Below are positions 38,668-53,600 of a stretch of 64,000 nucleotides of DNA, piece by piece. Numbering within the stretch: position 1 is the stretch's first letter; every line of letters starts with the position of its first letter. The notes below the pieces were generated by a model that searched no databases, was not told the DNA's origin, and saw only the letters and a list, made by a program, of their open reading frames with translations. Where the stretch lies: positions 435,140,045 through 435,204,044 of the forward strand of contig JAQMRL010000001.1 in NCBI GenBank assembly GCA_035578175.1. The letters are read 5' to 3'. Position numbers and translations under genes: made by a program. Origin of the DNA: Catonia carolina (Eukaryota > Arthropoda > Insecta > Hemiptera > Achilidae).

Positions 38668-41600
38668 AATACACCCAACTCAGATCTAATTTCTTCGGTA
38701 TGTATTAGATCCAGCCTCGAGCAGCCCTTCACCTTTCTTAAAAACCTCATTTTAGCTGCTTGGTGCCTTATAATAGTACTCTATGTATTCATTCCTTATG
38801 TACATGTAAAGACTTAAAATATGTGTTGCAAGGTGTAGTAAGAGGGTAAAAGTTATAAGTAAAAGGTTAAGACAGGGATGTAGTATCCTATCTCTGATAT
38901 TGTTTTTTATACTAATGTTATGTACATGAATTGATTTAATAGTTACCGCTTCACACCTAAAAATTTGGAGTTACAAGAAGCCTCCATACTTTACTTTTTG
39001 CTGATGAACAAGTAACTGTATGTGATTGTGAGGAAACTCTATAGCATGAAATACACAAACTCCGAAAGATCATGAATTGAACATGAAATTTTTAATAGGT
39101 GAATAATTTTCAGTGAAAAATCTTAAGTGACGGCATTCTGTGACCATTTTCCTGTCAGATCAAAAATAGTTATAGTAAAAATGTAATAGGACAATTATTT
39201 TAATCTAGCAAATTTTCAGAATGTGATATCGTCCCTCCAATGGTAAACTTGTGAATGTACAAATTTTGCGAATATGAGTTTTTCAGTGCTTGCTGATGTA
39301 TAAAACTCAAAGCATGTTGCAGTAAACTCGCGAATATGTACCTTGTTTAGTTAGGGAGATACAGCCTTTGTAAAGTTACGAAAATACACGAAGTGTGTTA
39401 AGGAGGGATTGTAGTGGAAAAATGAAAAAAAATTGATTTTCACTTTTTAGGTTCATATTGTAGTTTGAAATTCCATCTTGCCAACGCCACCAAAATTGCG
39501 TTGCTACGACAACTAGGAATAGTTTTATTAATTATTTTAGTACATGACGTTTTGCTAGAATTTCACTTCCCCACTTTGAAGATATATAAAATACTTTTTT
39601 TTGTTTTAGCGCCATTTTGGTAAGATCTAATTATTATTTCTTTTTTATACAAACATGTTACAAGTATTTTTCTTATTATTTATCAACTGACGGTTGGCAA
39701 TGATGAACAGCTGTTTACAATAACATTGACTTATTAACATGTAAAATATAGTAATTTTGAACACTTCTAACACTTTAAATGCGTTTTACCAAAAATTTAT
39801 ATTTTCTGTACACATGTTACTTTTTCTGAGAAAATATTAAAGATATAGTCCTGAAATTTCTACAGCATTTATAACTATATGAGATACACATACTGGACCA
39901 CATTCATTCAAAAACATTGGTTACAAAAAAATTTTTATGAAAAATTTTTGAAAAAACAATTTTTTTAACTGTCCAGAAATTATTTTTCCAACCCCCCCCC
40001 CAAATGGGATCACTATGAATGTGGTTCAATAAACTAATACGACCTATAACTACATGCTGTAAAAATTTCAGAAGGTTCCATTGAATAGTTTCTGAGAAAA
40101 AGGAACATGGGTAGCATAGGCACTACAATCCCTCCTTAAAGAAGAAAGTATTGAACTTTGTTTTTTGCTCTCCTATAAAAATGAGAATTTGCGCATTTGC
40201 AAGTTTACCATTGGATGGACGATATATCCTTATTAGGTAAGGTTAAGTCGATGTGCTTAATAGGCTTGGATGATTTAAAAGATGACTGACACTTAAGAAT
40301 GTACTAAAAAATATAGTTAGTCTGAAATTGACATTAAAATTTTATGTGGTTTGCAGATTCCTACTTGCCTGTATAATGGTAAGAATTGGATCCCTACAAA
40401 TCTGAATACACAAGGGTGCTGATATGAGAATATTAAAGTTGGTGGCTATCTGATTAGATTGAGTAGAAGGAATGTGACCATCAGGGATGAACTAAATCTT
40501 TAGTTTCTATAGTCCAGCCTCACTTAGTTTGCTCCTAATGTAAACAAATAATGACATCACTGAGCATGTGCATTATATCAAGATGTGTACACACTGATTA
40601 AAAAGTAAAGTAACAATAAAATACTTTCAAAAGTATTTAAATACAAAATACTTTTAAAAGTATTTTTATAAATGAAATTGTTAGGCCTACAACATATCAT
40701 GACTGATGTTTTTAGTACTTTAAGTACTTATAATTTAAAAAAATAGTTAACTTAATAGGAATACGACATCCGTAAAGTCGCAGACTCTAGTGAGCACCCT
40801 GTAGTAGCTGGCTTTTGTTTGTTGACAGCAGGAGCAAACTAAGAACGGGTGAACTGTAGATGATAATTGGAAATTATAGAGAGAGATGGTTTTATGTAGA
40901 GGATGTATGGATGTAACAAGTATTCCCTGTCTGGTTGACTTTTTGTTTCGTCTGACTGTTTTGTAATTACTGCTAATGCAGACAATGAGAAAGGTGACAG
41001 ATAAAATTGGCGATGAAAAAATGTAAGACCTGACTGGGAATCAAACCTGAGACTGGTGTAGAAGCCTTTTGTGCTGACCACTGCACCATCTGGTTGATGA
41101 ATACATACCACTACGTAGACGAATTTGGAAAAGTCAATAAAATATTGAAGGAACAATTCCATGGAGGCATGATGAATAGGCTATTGTTTTGTATCTATGA
41201 AGATAAAGAAGAAAATAAGACGTATAATATGTTACTCTGAAAATTCAACGTATTTCATAAAATGTAGACTCATATAACATTGTTTTATTGACGTCAACAG
41301 TTAATTTTTGTGTAATATTTCTGCATTAAGCACTCAATGACTGGCTTAATAGCTGTAGTATTTAACGATGCATTAGTGATCTTATCAACAACAATAAAAA
41401 TGTTTCATGAACATTGCAATTGATTTTTTATTAAATTATACTAAGAAACTAAATTACAGTAAAAAAGCTTTGATTTAATTAACCGTTTGATTTAGTTTTA
41501 TTCTCTCTGGATAGCAGAATTAGGGTGCTACTTTTCTGGGGAGATATTATTAACCCTTTTGGTACCAACGTCTGGAAAACAGGACATCGATATGTTTTAC

Positions 41601-44600
41601 GTAGTGATAACATCCGGTTTTCCAGACTTCCGTAAGTTATGCATAAAGTGCCAACGTCCAGATAACTGAACAAAAAGGTTAAGGTTTTTTAGAAAAACCT
41701 TGTTGTTGTTGTTGTTCAGGTCAACAGCCGAAAGGCTGGTTTGAACCTTTAGAGGTTTTACTAAGTAAAAACGAGGAGTAAGGTGGTTTACCAATGCCTT
41801 CCTCACTGAGTTGAAAGAGTATGCTTATCAGCATGCCAGGCCCTCCGAAAAGCACTCACTTTCCACCCTGCAAATGACACCTTCACTTCATTCACCACAG
41901 GGTCTGGCTGCATAGTGAAATTCATTACTCTCAGAGGAGATAACTGTGACTAGTGTCTTTTACACCTCTACCTCTTCTGTTCTTAAATAGTTCAGTCATA
42001 TAAGTGGCTGACTATGTGATAAGAAACAGAACTATTTTTTTTTAGCCCTGGACCAAACAGATTGAGTGCAATTAAAATAACACTCCACCTGCCCGTTTTG
42101 GGCATACAAAAACCTTATAAACAAAAATTAATGGAATAATGTATTTTGAAACCACCTCCGTGGTGTAGTGACTAACGTGCTAATCTACAAAGCGAAAGGT
42201 CTCGGGTTAAATTCCCGGCTAGGGTCTGGAAATTTTAATACGTTAATACCACCGTTAAGGTACCAAAACCCACAGTAGTTACTAATGACCAAGCTGTTGA
42301 TACAACTTTAAATAAACTAAAAAAAGTAATTTGAATATTTTTAGTGTTAAAACAATTTCTTTTTTTATGAACTCAATAAAAATTAATTTTCAACATGAAA
42401 TTTTATTTTTCTGTTGGTAATGTTAAAATTTCGGTTGACAATGGCAGGATTACGTCTGCAAGTTTTCGAAATAAGGGCTGTCATTTTATATACACCCTTA
42501 TTCAAATTAAATGGCTATAGATGAAACTTTTAAATTTTGTTTCAGCACTGAAAGGGTTATAATACAAAAACTATGAGTAAAGAAGTTTTTTTGTAGCCTA
42601 CATTTAAGGAATAGAGTTTACTTAAGGACTTGAGAGGTTGGTGAACAAAATTACAGAAATAAGCAAACAGTACTGGCTGGACATCAACGTCAGTGAAACT
42701 AAATTTATGATCATCAGCACGGAGGACATGTATGGCATGTCTCAGTATGTAGACGAGAATAGAATAGAACATGTTTTGCAGTATTCATACCTGGACACCA
42801 TTATTAATGAGGCAAGGGAAACTTGCTGGAGGTACGGTTTCGTATTGGAAAGGCCAAGAGGGATTTTCAATGCAATGGGTCCAGTGTTTAAAAGCCATGA
42901 CCTGACATTGAGGACCAAATTACAGCTTCTCAGATGCTGTGTGTTTTATGTTCTTCTGTATGGTGTGGAGACTTGGACCTTGAACATGGCAACTGCGACA
43001 CCAGATTGAGGATTTTGAATTGTGGTTGAATAAGAGAATATTGTGAATTTCAAGGACGCAGAATGTTGAAGTTTTGTTGAGAATGAACAAGGGTCTGGAA
43101 TTAGTCAAAATTGTTAAGTGTCGTAGTGTAGTACCTTAGGCATATTATGAGGAATCAAAAAAGATATGATCCACTACAGCGCATTCTGCTGGGAAGATAG
43201 AGAGAAAGAGGAATACTTGTAGAAGAAGAATTTCCTGGCTCCCCAGTTTGAGGACCTGGTTTGGTAAGAGCTCCACAGAATTGTCACGAATTGTGACTAA
43301 TAAGGTCAAAATAGCAATGATGATCGCCAACATCTGAACCAGATAGACACAAGAAGAAGAAGAAGAAGCAGAAGAAGAAGAAGAAGAAGAAGAAGAAGAA
43401 GAAGCATTTATTTATTCTTAAATTATTCTAGATTATTCTTTAATATATTTTATTTTTTTTCCTATTTGCTATTTGTGTTCTACATGAAAAATAATTTTAT
43501 ATTTAAGCTAATAATTAAACTTTTGTAATTTAACTACTGATTAAAACTATTTTTTTTTCAGATTCAGTCGTAACTGTACCGTAGACAAAGACAAACGAAA
43601 CCAATGTCGTTATTGCAGATTACGTAAATGTTTCAAGGCAGGAATGAAAAAAGAAGGTAAGGTATTTGAATACCAATCAAAAGATATTGAAAAAGTTCCG
43701 AACAATTTTTTTCTTTAAAATGAAATACACATTAAATTTTAATAATATGACACAAATTTTTGATTCATGATGCATGATGAAGTAAATAAATTTAACAAAA
43801 TTTAACCTCGTGAAGCAAAAATGTTACAGAGAGAGATGTTTACTTAATGACATAGGCACTGATTGTAATTTGATAATATTTCCTTAAATAACTAAAGTAC
43901 TTGCATTTATGGAGAAATTTCTGGTGAGATTAAGAATAGTAAGGTCAACAATTTGGAGCAGGTATCCGTTTTTAAATATTTGGGATGTTATGTGTATAGC
44001 ACAAACAAGCAGATTATGACAAATAAAAAAAATAAGTTTAAAAATATTTGTGGGACACTTCATAAGATGTTGAAAAACAAATTCTAGCAAAGATACATAT
44101 AAAAATATGAGTAAGATTATGGTGGTAGCTATGGTGCTGTATGGAAGAGAGGTGTAGGCACTTTTCAAGCAACAACAAGATAGGTTGCAGGGTATAAAAA
44201 TTAGTCTTCTAAGAGCAGTGAAGGGAGAATAAGCTAAGGAATGCAGATATTTGAGATGAAATGGGCATTTATTCTGCCCATAATAGACAGGTGGAGTGTC
44301 AAATTGTTTACACTCAATCTGTCTGTTGCAAGGCTAAAATAAATAGTTCTGTTTCTTATCATATGGTCAGCCAATTAAATGACTGAATCATTTAAGAACA
44401 TAAGAGGTAGATGTGTAAAAGACACTAATCAGAGTTCTCTGCTCTGAAAGTAATGAATTTCATTATACAGGCAGACCCTGTGGTGAATAAAGTGAAGGCG
44501 TCATTTGCAGAGTGGAAAATATGTGCTTTTTAGAGGGCCCGGCATGCTGATAAGCGTACTTTTTCACTCAGTGAGGAAGGAAATGGTAAACCACCTCACT

Positions 44601-47600
44601 CCTTGTTTTACTTAGCAAAACCTCTACAGGTTCAAACCAGCTTTTCAGCTGATGACCTAAGCAACAACGAGCATTTATTAGCCTGTTGTTTAGGTCATCA
44701 GCTGAAAGGCTGGTTTGAACCTCTAGAGGCTTCACTAAGTAAAACAAGAAGTGAGGTGGTTTACCATTTCCTTCCTCACTGAGTGAAAAAGTACGCTTAT
44801 CAGCATGCCGGGCCCTCTGAAAAGCACATACTTTCCACTCTGCAAATCACACCTTCACTTCATTCACCACAAGGTCTGGCTGTATAATGAAATTCATTAC
44901 TCTCAAATAAGATAACTCTGATTAGTGTCTTTTACACCTCTACCTCTTCTGTTCTTAAATGCTTCAGTCATTTAATTGGCTGACCAAATGAAAGAAACAG
45001 AACTATTTTTTGTAGCCCTGGGTTTTTTTTATTATTAGCCTAGACAAGAGAATACAACTTCATAATATGAACTGATACAGCTATTTAAAATGGATAGGGA
45101 AGGATTGTTTGTCCTGTTTAGCCCAAGGGTTAAAACCCACAGATAAAAGGAGTGTTGGACTCTCGAAAAGCAAATGGTTTTCAAAACAGGCCAAGCTTCC
45201 AAATCCATGAAAAGAAGAAGAGGCAGAAATACGTAATCATACATCCGAAAACGTGACGGTAGATCATTAAATTGTATAAAATAAATAGAGTTTTATCTGA
45301 AAGTTATTTATAATATTTTAGTAAACATTTCTGTTTTTTTGTATTTCTAGCTGTCCAAAATGAACGTGATCGTATAAGCTGCAGGCGACCAAGTTATGAG
45401 GAACAATCTTCAAATAATGGTTTATCAGTGTCTTCATTACTAAACGCAGAAATGCTTTCTAGACAAGTTGGAGCTGCAATGGAAGTAAGTATTTTCGATA
45501 CATAGAATAAAATTTAGTTTGAAATTAATTTTTACATTTTTTGTTCAGTAATTCCTAGAGCTCAAGTCATTATTATCAAAAGTTATTCATAATTGGTTGA
45601 ATACTTAACTGGAGAAATTACGAGGGTTATCCAGAAAATAACCTCCGTTTTGAAATAAAAAGTAAACAAGTGAAGATACAAAAACTTTATTATATACATA
45701 TTAAAACTATAGTTTTTCTCTACTTTTCGACATAGTCGCCAAACAGATTCAAGCACTTGTGGTACCTTGGAACAGTCTTTGAAATACCCCCTGCATAAAA
45801 ATCTGCCGCCTGTGAATGTAGCCAACCATTCACGGCGTTTTGAAGCTCTTCGTCATTGGCAAACCACTGAGATACAAGGCACCGCTTCATATTTGGGAAC
45901 AGGTGAAAGTCACTAGGATCCAAGTCCGGGCTGTATGGGGGATGATCATTTAAACTGGGCCAAAAGTTGCATGACAATGCTCGCCCTCATACAGCTCGAA
46001 GAACAAATGAACTTTTGGCCAAGTTTAAATGGGAAATTGTCAAACCAATGTTTGAGTGTCACCAGCGGTATGGGGCCGAGCATTGTCATGGAGCAACACA
46101 ATTCCGTTACTGAGCATTCCTCTCCGTTTGTTTTGAATTGCCCGCCTTAGTTTTCTTACGGTTTCGCAATACCTTGCCGCATTTATGGTTTCACCTCTTG
46201 GGAGAAAATCAATCAGCAAAACACTTTTCCGATCCCAAAAGACAGTGCACATGATGACACACCCAACGACAATTTCGTTGGGAGCAGTTTGATCACCCGC
46301 CCTATAGCCCGGACTTGGCACTGTCTGACTACCACTTGTTCCTGCACATGAAGCGCAACCAATGCTTTGAAACCGACGATGAAGTGAAAACTACCGTGGA
46401 GTCATGGCTACATTCATTGGCGGGAACCTTCTACGAAGAGGGTATAGACAAATTGATCACCCGCTACGACAAGTGTTTGATCATCGGTGGAAACTATGTC
46501 GAAAAATAGTTTAAGGTTTGGGCTTTCATGTAGAAATAAAATTGTGTTGAAAAAAAATTGTTTTACTTGTTTTTTTTTTTTTAAACAGTACTTACTTTCT
46601 GAACATGCCTCACATGTAACATATACAATAGTATTTCATGTTAATAAAGGGTAATAGGTTTCCTATACAATAGCCACATGTTACCATCATACTATTAGAA
46701 CATGCTGTACTAATATTTCATTAAAAAAAAAAATATTTTACGTCCAATTTTTGACATATTGTTTTTAAAATTTTTTTAACTACAATTTCATTGATTGTGT
46801 TTATCAAACCATTTGAATAAAGTACACCTACTTCATTTATTAAACATTGTTAGATGTCTGCAGTTTTTATTGTGTATTGTATTCTTATTATTTTATTAAA
46901 ATGTTAATATTTCTGAAGTATCTATCTACTATAATGTAGTATATTAATTCTGATAAGATATTTAATTAAAAAAAAAACTTAAAAAATAAAGTACAATATA
47001 GTTAGGTACTTCACGAAAATACCTAATTTTAATACCACTTAAAAAATACCATATGTAATTCAATTACATGTATATCTGATTAATTAAACATATTGATAGT
47101 GTACTTATAATTTATTAAAATGTTTATTTTTCTGGTTATATAATACTTACGTACATGAGCTTTTTAAATTAAGTAATTGAGCTCATTCTTTATGATTTAA
47201 AAAAGTTATACAAAACTCAATTAATTACCTTATGCATAAAAATTTATATTCCTAATTTTGTATTTAAAAAAAATTATTTTGTTCTTAAGTTATCAAAATT
47301 TTCATTGATAAATAATTTATCAATTTTAACAGCTGTTCATTTACTCCAATTTTAATTCAATTTATTATTGATAATTAAAAAAGAGATGCAATGTAATTTA
47401 CCTATTACATAACACGTTTTAAAGTATCAAATTTTCTCAGTTACAGTATTTGCTTTTATTATTTCATTTTTATTACACATCTTTAATTTTTTTTACCTTT
47501 TATCATTTGGTTACTGTTGAATTCATCTTCATAAACAATTCAGATTATGCCTCATGTCCTGTTTCACTTCAAACAGTCATGCTATTACATGAAGAAGTTG

Positions 47601-50600
47601 GAATTCCCATCTCTTCTGAGGTCATCCAATACCACATTGTCTAGTTTGCTTGTACGTAAACACGTCTTAGGATGTTTGATGTTCTGGTATTTGCAGCAAA
47701 TGTCTATCCATTTTTGCCTGTATTTTCGTGTAGTTGATGTCACCTCTGGCACCTTGAGTTCATGCCAAATATATTTATTTCTTTTATGGTCCAGCAAATG
47801 GCACCCTGCTGAAGGTCTTAACAATCTCATCTAAGCAGACTCTATTCTTGATAAACAGTCAGGATCTAACACTGAACCATAAAACTGACAGAACTAACGT
47901 GTGATAAAATTTTCAAACTGTATACTCGAATATAATCTCAAAAATACAATTACAGTCAATTACAGTGGTTTGGGTACCTAGTTTTAAAGTCACCTGTTGA
48001 GTTTCAAGATGAAAATTATTACCAAGTGTTAATTCACTACAGAATGTTTTAAAATAATAATAATCAATAATGACAATAATCTTATTATTTTAATAATTCA
48101 GAAAATGTATCATTCAGTTTTGTATCTTCAAAATAAAATATTATGTTTATTACATTCCTCTGATAAGTTTTTCAGAAAACCAAAAGCATAAATTACATAT
48201 GGCCTCAGGCACACAGTACAAACATGATTGTTCCTATTTGAAATAGTAAACTATTTAAGTGCAGTAAACTATTTCTTTTAGGGAAAAATTTAAAAAAGGT
48301 AAATTAATTAATTAACCAAAAGGAATATGGGACGTACTTTCATTCTGTTAAACCTACAGCTCTAAACAGCACATTGTATTACTTCAGTATTTTGTATTTA
48401 CTCACAAAAATATCATTCCCCTGAATAAATTACAGAAACCTGCCAACTATTTGTGTTAAGATTGTTTTCCATATTTGTTAGCCATAAGATTAAGTATCAA
48501 CTACAAGCCAACAACTTATAGTACATCCAAACAGAGTTGGCGCATCAACTTAAACAGCTGTACAAGCACAGGGTGTTTCCTAAGACCACAGACTGTTTAA
48601 ACATTTTATCCTTGTAATGGAGAAAAATAAACAAACAAAATTCACTCATTTTCTGTCACACTCTTTAGAGTTATCTTGTACCTAAAGGTGAGGGACGAAG
48701 AGAGGTAAGATCACAACTCTATAGCTACGCGCGCCAATTCAGATTGGACAAACTATGAAAATAATTTACTAAACTGAACTTTTACAATGCCATTTGTTTC
48801 TTTATCTTGTTATGAACTTTCATTATACGTTAAATTCTTACAACAAATGACATACTTGTATTAAAAGAAAATGAATGTTATATGGTTGTGGCCAGATTAC
48901 TTTTTTATATTCTTTTTGCCCAGATGGTTAATGATTACGACTTATCAAACAAACAAATTGCCAACATTAACGACGTTTGCGAGTCCATGAAACAACAGCT
49001 TTTATACCTTGTAGAATGGGCGAAGTACATTCCAGCATTTACAGAACTACCTCTTGATGATCAGGTAAAATTTTATTATTTTTTTAATTGTTTATAATAA
49101 TTTAAATTTAAAGTTATGGTAATCTATTTTTTGCCCATTAACATCTTAACAACATTACTCAAACCTTGATTTTTAATTGCCAACAAAAGGCACTTGCATT
49201 AAAGGACTAAAGCACTATGTACATAATATATTTGTACATACAGCTTATTTTTTTTGGTTTAACGTCCGACTGTTCTGCAATTACTGCTAATGCAGATGAT
49301 GAAGTATGAAATTATATTTTGTAATGTATGAAAATATGCCATGCTTGAATGGGATTCAAACCCAAGACCGCATGATGAGAGGCGAGCACGTTACTAACTA
49401 CACCAATGCAGCCGGAAACATTTGGAAGCATTCAAATGTTTCAAACATAAACAAAATGTAGAAAATTTATGTTTTACATAAAATGTATCATTGTTGTTTC
49501 CTCGTCACCTTGTCTTTAAAGGTTTACTTGCATAAAAGATTAGTGAGGTATAAGATGTAATGTGACACATGAGCTATAGAATATACCAACACAGTTCTCA
49601 AAGGAGGTAAACTGAAATTAAGGAAAGCAGAAACAGCTGCCTATCTGTTGCTATATGCTCAATTTACAAGTATTATTCTAGTTAAAAAGCATTGGTTTGT
49701 ATGTTATATGAATGGTAAAATTCATTAGTAAAAACTACATTAATAACTTCTTTGTCATCAGTCTCTCGACTGGTTTGATGCAGTTCTCCAAGCTGTTCTA
49801 TCATGCACAAGTCAAGTTAACAATTAATAACTAGTACTATAAATAAAAAATCCCCTACTGAAATGTATATACTTAAATGTTAAATGATAATTATTAGAGA
49901 TTTAAAACTGCTGTAATCTAGAAAAATGTAGTAACCAAAAAACACTATTTTGTTTATAGACTGATAAATGTTTTCACAAATTACAGTAGCGCACAGAGTT
50001 TACTCTTTGGCTATCAATATTAAATTGGTTACTGTCTAACCCCCTCCCTCCACTACTCTTCTTTACACTAGCGCTACTGCGCATCTAGAAAATATAGTTC
50101 ATCTTTGGGCAAGGAAGACTTAGTGATAATTTATAAATAGTTCATCATTACATGGCATAATGGTTTGAAAAATTTTGTTGTTAAATACTTTATTATTTTA
50201 AATATGTTATCATGGATTAGTTATTATGTATATCATGGACATGAAACATGGGGGTTAGGAAAGCAGGATTAGAATCAATGGAGATGTCACTATGGAGGGA
50301 GGTGGTGTACACAGACGATCAGCTGGTCCAAGAAAGAGATGAATAATAAATTAGAAAAATTACTGTATATAATATACAGAATACATTATATTATATACGA
50401 GGTAGGGTCAAAAAGTTCCCGGAATGGTCACATGCAGTCAAGCATTTGTTTGCTGGAAGGGAAATTTTTGTTTGGAAGGTTGGTATCACTCTAGGGAGGT
50501 CCTGTGCCTTCAGCAGGCAGTTAGAGTTGGTTTTCTACGTGCGGTGTATGATATTTTAGACGTAGTTTTTTCCTTTCGTCGTATTGTGAAATGCCATCAT

Positions 50601-53600
50601 CAGAGTAGCGTGCCAATATCAAATTCTATGTGTTGCTAGAGAAATCACCCTCGGAGACTCTTGAGATGCTGAAGAAAGCATACAAAAATGATGCAATGAA
50701 AAAAACGGCAGTTTACGAGTGGCACAAGCATTTTCGTGACAGTCGCACAACAATAAAGATGATGTTCGGACTGAGTAGCCTTCCACTTCTACCACAGATG
50801 AGAATGTTGAGCTCGTTCGACAACTTGCCAGTGCAAACAGGGAAAACAATCAACAAAGAATTGCACACAGAGATCTTAAAACGGTTACGAGATACAATTC
50901 GACGAAAACGGCGTGAAAAATGGGAAAATGGGCAGGGAATGATTTGTTTTTTTTGCATGATAATGCCTTGTCACATCGCTCCCTAATGGTGAAACAATGC
51001 CTTGCAAAGAACAATGTCACCACTCTGGAACACCCTCCAATATTCTTCCGATCTTGCACCACCGGATTTTTACCTGTTTCCACAAGTCCACAACTGAAAA
51101 TGATATTGAAGTGACATCGTTTTGCTGATTCATCAGAGGTGATGGAAAATGCGACGAAACAGCTGATAGAACTTTCGAAAAATGGCTTTCAGGAGTGTTT
51201 TCAACGATTGTATGAATGGTGTAATAAGTGCTTAGATGCAGGAAGAGAGTATTTTGAAGGAAAATAGGATTAAAATGTTATACATACTTTCAATCAATTT
51301 CTATTAACCGATTCCGGGAACTTTTTGACCCTACCTCGTATATAGAATACAGAATTCTATTACTGGAAATATAATAATCAATAATCAAAAAATAACTAAT
51401 TTTAAGCTTGAAGAAAATGAAGGGGAAATTTATCAGGTGCATTATGAGACATAATCACTTCATCGTGAATATTTTTGGTAGTAAACAAGGTAAAAAAATG
51501 CTGAGAAACCAGAACTTAAAATGGTTATGAGCGTTATGAAATTTAAAAAGTACGTAGACATGAGAAGAATGTTTACTGAGACGACCTCATAACAAAATGA
51601 AGCTTCTAACATATGAATGAAGGTGTAATAATTTTATGTTTCGATAAAATAGATATACTTTTCATCTTTATGATGATCATTTTGTGCTATTACGTAAAAT
51701 AAACTATTCCCAGAAAAAAATGCTTTATTATGTAGGTACATTTATCTTTCTTAATCATATGTTTATTCAATTGTACCTTATAAAAATTGTATAGCATTTA
51801 AATTTTATAAAATTAAGTACTAATGTTTTGTATGATTTTTTATAATTTATTTTTTTTATTTGTAGGTTGCTTTATTAAGGGCTCATGCGGGTGAACATTT
51901 ATTACTGGGCCTGGCAAGAAGATCTTTACATCTTAAAGATGTTTTATTGCTTGGAAATAATTGTGTCATAACAAAGTACTGTGCAGGTAAATAAACTAAA
52001 ACTTGTAATTACATTATAATTATTTTCTTTAAACATTCATTGGATACCAGTTAAGGGTATGCAACTTAAATAGGGCTTAATAGGCTTGGAAATAATTGTA
52101 TCATAACAAAGTACTGTGCAAGTAAATAAACTAAAACTTGTAATTACATTATAATTATTTTCTTTTCTTAAATACTCATTGAATACCAGTTAAGGGTATT
52201 CAACTTAAATAGGTTTTTTTGGTTTTATGTTCGACTTTTGCAATTACTATTTATACAGACATGTATTAACACGTGTAATAATGTAGGCCAACGATTTATA
52301 AGCATTTTATTTAAAAAATTGCATTTTTGTCAACAAAAATAGTTTATAACAGATGACCTTTATTGGATTGATGAAGGCAGTTGATGATTTGTTTTACTCC
52401 ACCTGCCCGCCCATAACAGGCAGGTGGAGTGTGAAAATTATTTTCACTCGATCTGCTAGTTTCAGGACTACAAATTAGTTCTGTTTCTTGTCACATGGTC
52501 AGCCAATTACATCTTCTTCTTCTTCACGTGCCATCTCCATGACGGAGGTCGGCTATCATAATGGCGATACGAATTTTGTTGACCGCTGCTTTAAAAAGTT
52601 CGTTTGAGGAACACCTGAACCACCTTCTCAAATTACACAGCCAGGATATCCTTCTCCTGCCCACCGATCTTTTTCCTAATATTTTGCCTTGAATGATGAG
52701 ATGCAATATTTGATACTTTGGTCCCCTCATAACATGACCAAGGTACCTTAATTTTCGTGCCTTAACTTCCACCATGAGTTCCAGCTGCTTTCCCATTCTA
52801 CTGAGGACCTCTTCATTCGTGACATGCTCAGTATATGAGATCCTCAACATTCTACGGTAGGTCCACAGCTCAAAAGCCTGTAGTTTCTTCTCACTGAATC
52901 TATTGAGAGTCCAAGCTTCCACACCGTACAACAGGACAGGGAACACGAAACATTTAAGGAGACGCATTCGTAATTCGAGATTTATATCTCGTGATGTTAG
53001 TACCTTCTTCATTCTGATAAAAGTAGCGCGTGCTTTCTCAATTCTAATTTTTATTTCAGCACAGTGATCACCACTGCAACACACTCGAGCTCCAAGGTAC
53101 GTGTATGCATCCACTCGCTCTAGCACATCACTTCCCGCCAGAAGAGAAGCCAATTACATAACTGAAGCATTAAAGAACGGAAGAGGTACAGGTGTAAAGC
53201 ACACTTTCAGAGTTATCTCCTCTGAGAGTATTGAATTTCATTAAACAGCCAGACCCTGAGGTGATGAAGTGAAGGTGTCATTTGCAGGGTAGAAAGTAGA
53301 AGCTTTTCAGAGGGCTTGGCATGCTAATAACATACAGTAAAACCTCTCTAATTCGTCACTCTCTAATTCATCACCTTCTATAATTCGTCAGCCCTCCCCA
53401 GTTCAACCATTGTGTGTGTGTGTGTCTGCGATACGTGTTTGCGCCGTAGTCACGTATCAACGCTGCTGATGACTAATAGCCTCCTGTTTACACTATTAAT
53501 CTTTAGTAATATGCAAGGAAAACATCCTATGCAAGTTGTATTGTACTAACGAACTTGGGTATGAGATTTTAAGTGACAAAGAAATTGTGGCCTACGTTCA

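Noticed and set aside
43352..43404. (GAA)n run as an independent microsatellite
   Set aside because: It lies exactly at the 3' end of a LINE fragment, and the same family at 52513-53147 also ends in GAA units, so it is the retroposed tail.
52084..52122. A second copy of HNF4 exon 6 as a real alternative exon
   Set aside because: It contains only the last 38 bases of the exon and no acceptor directly before it; treated as a tandem duplication.
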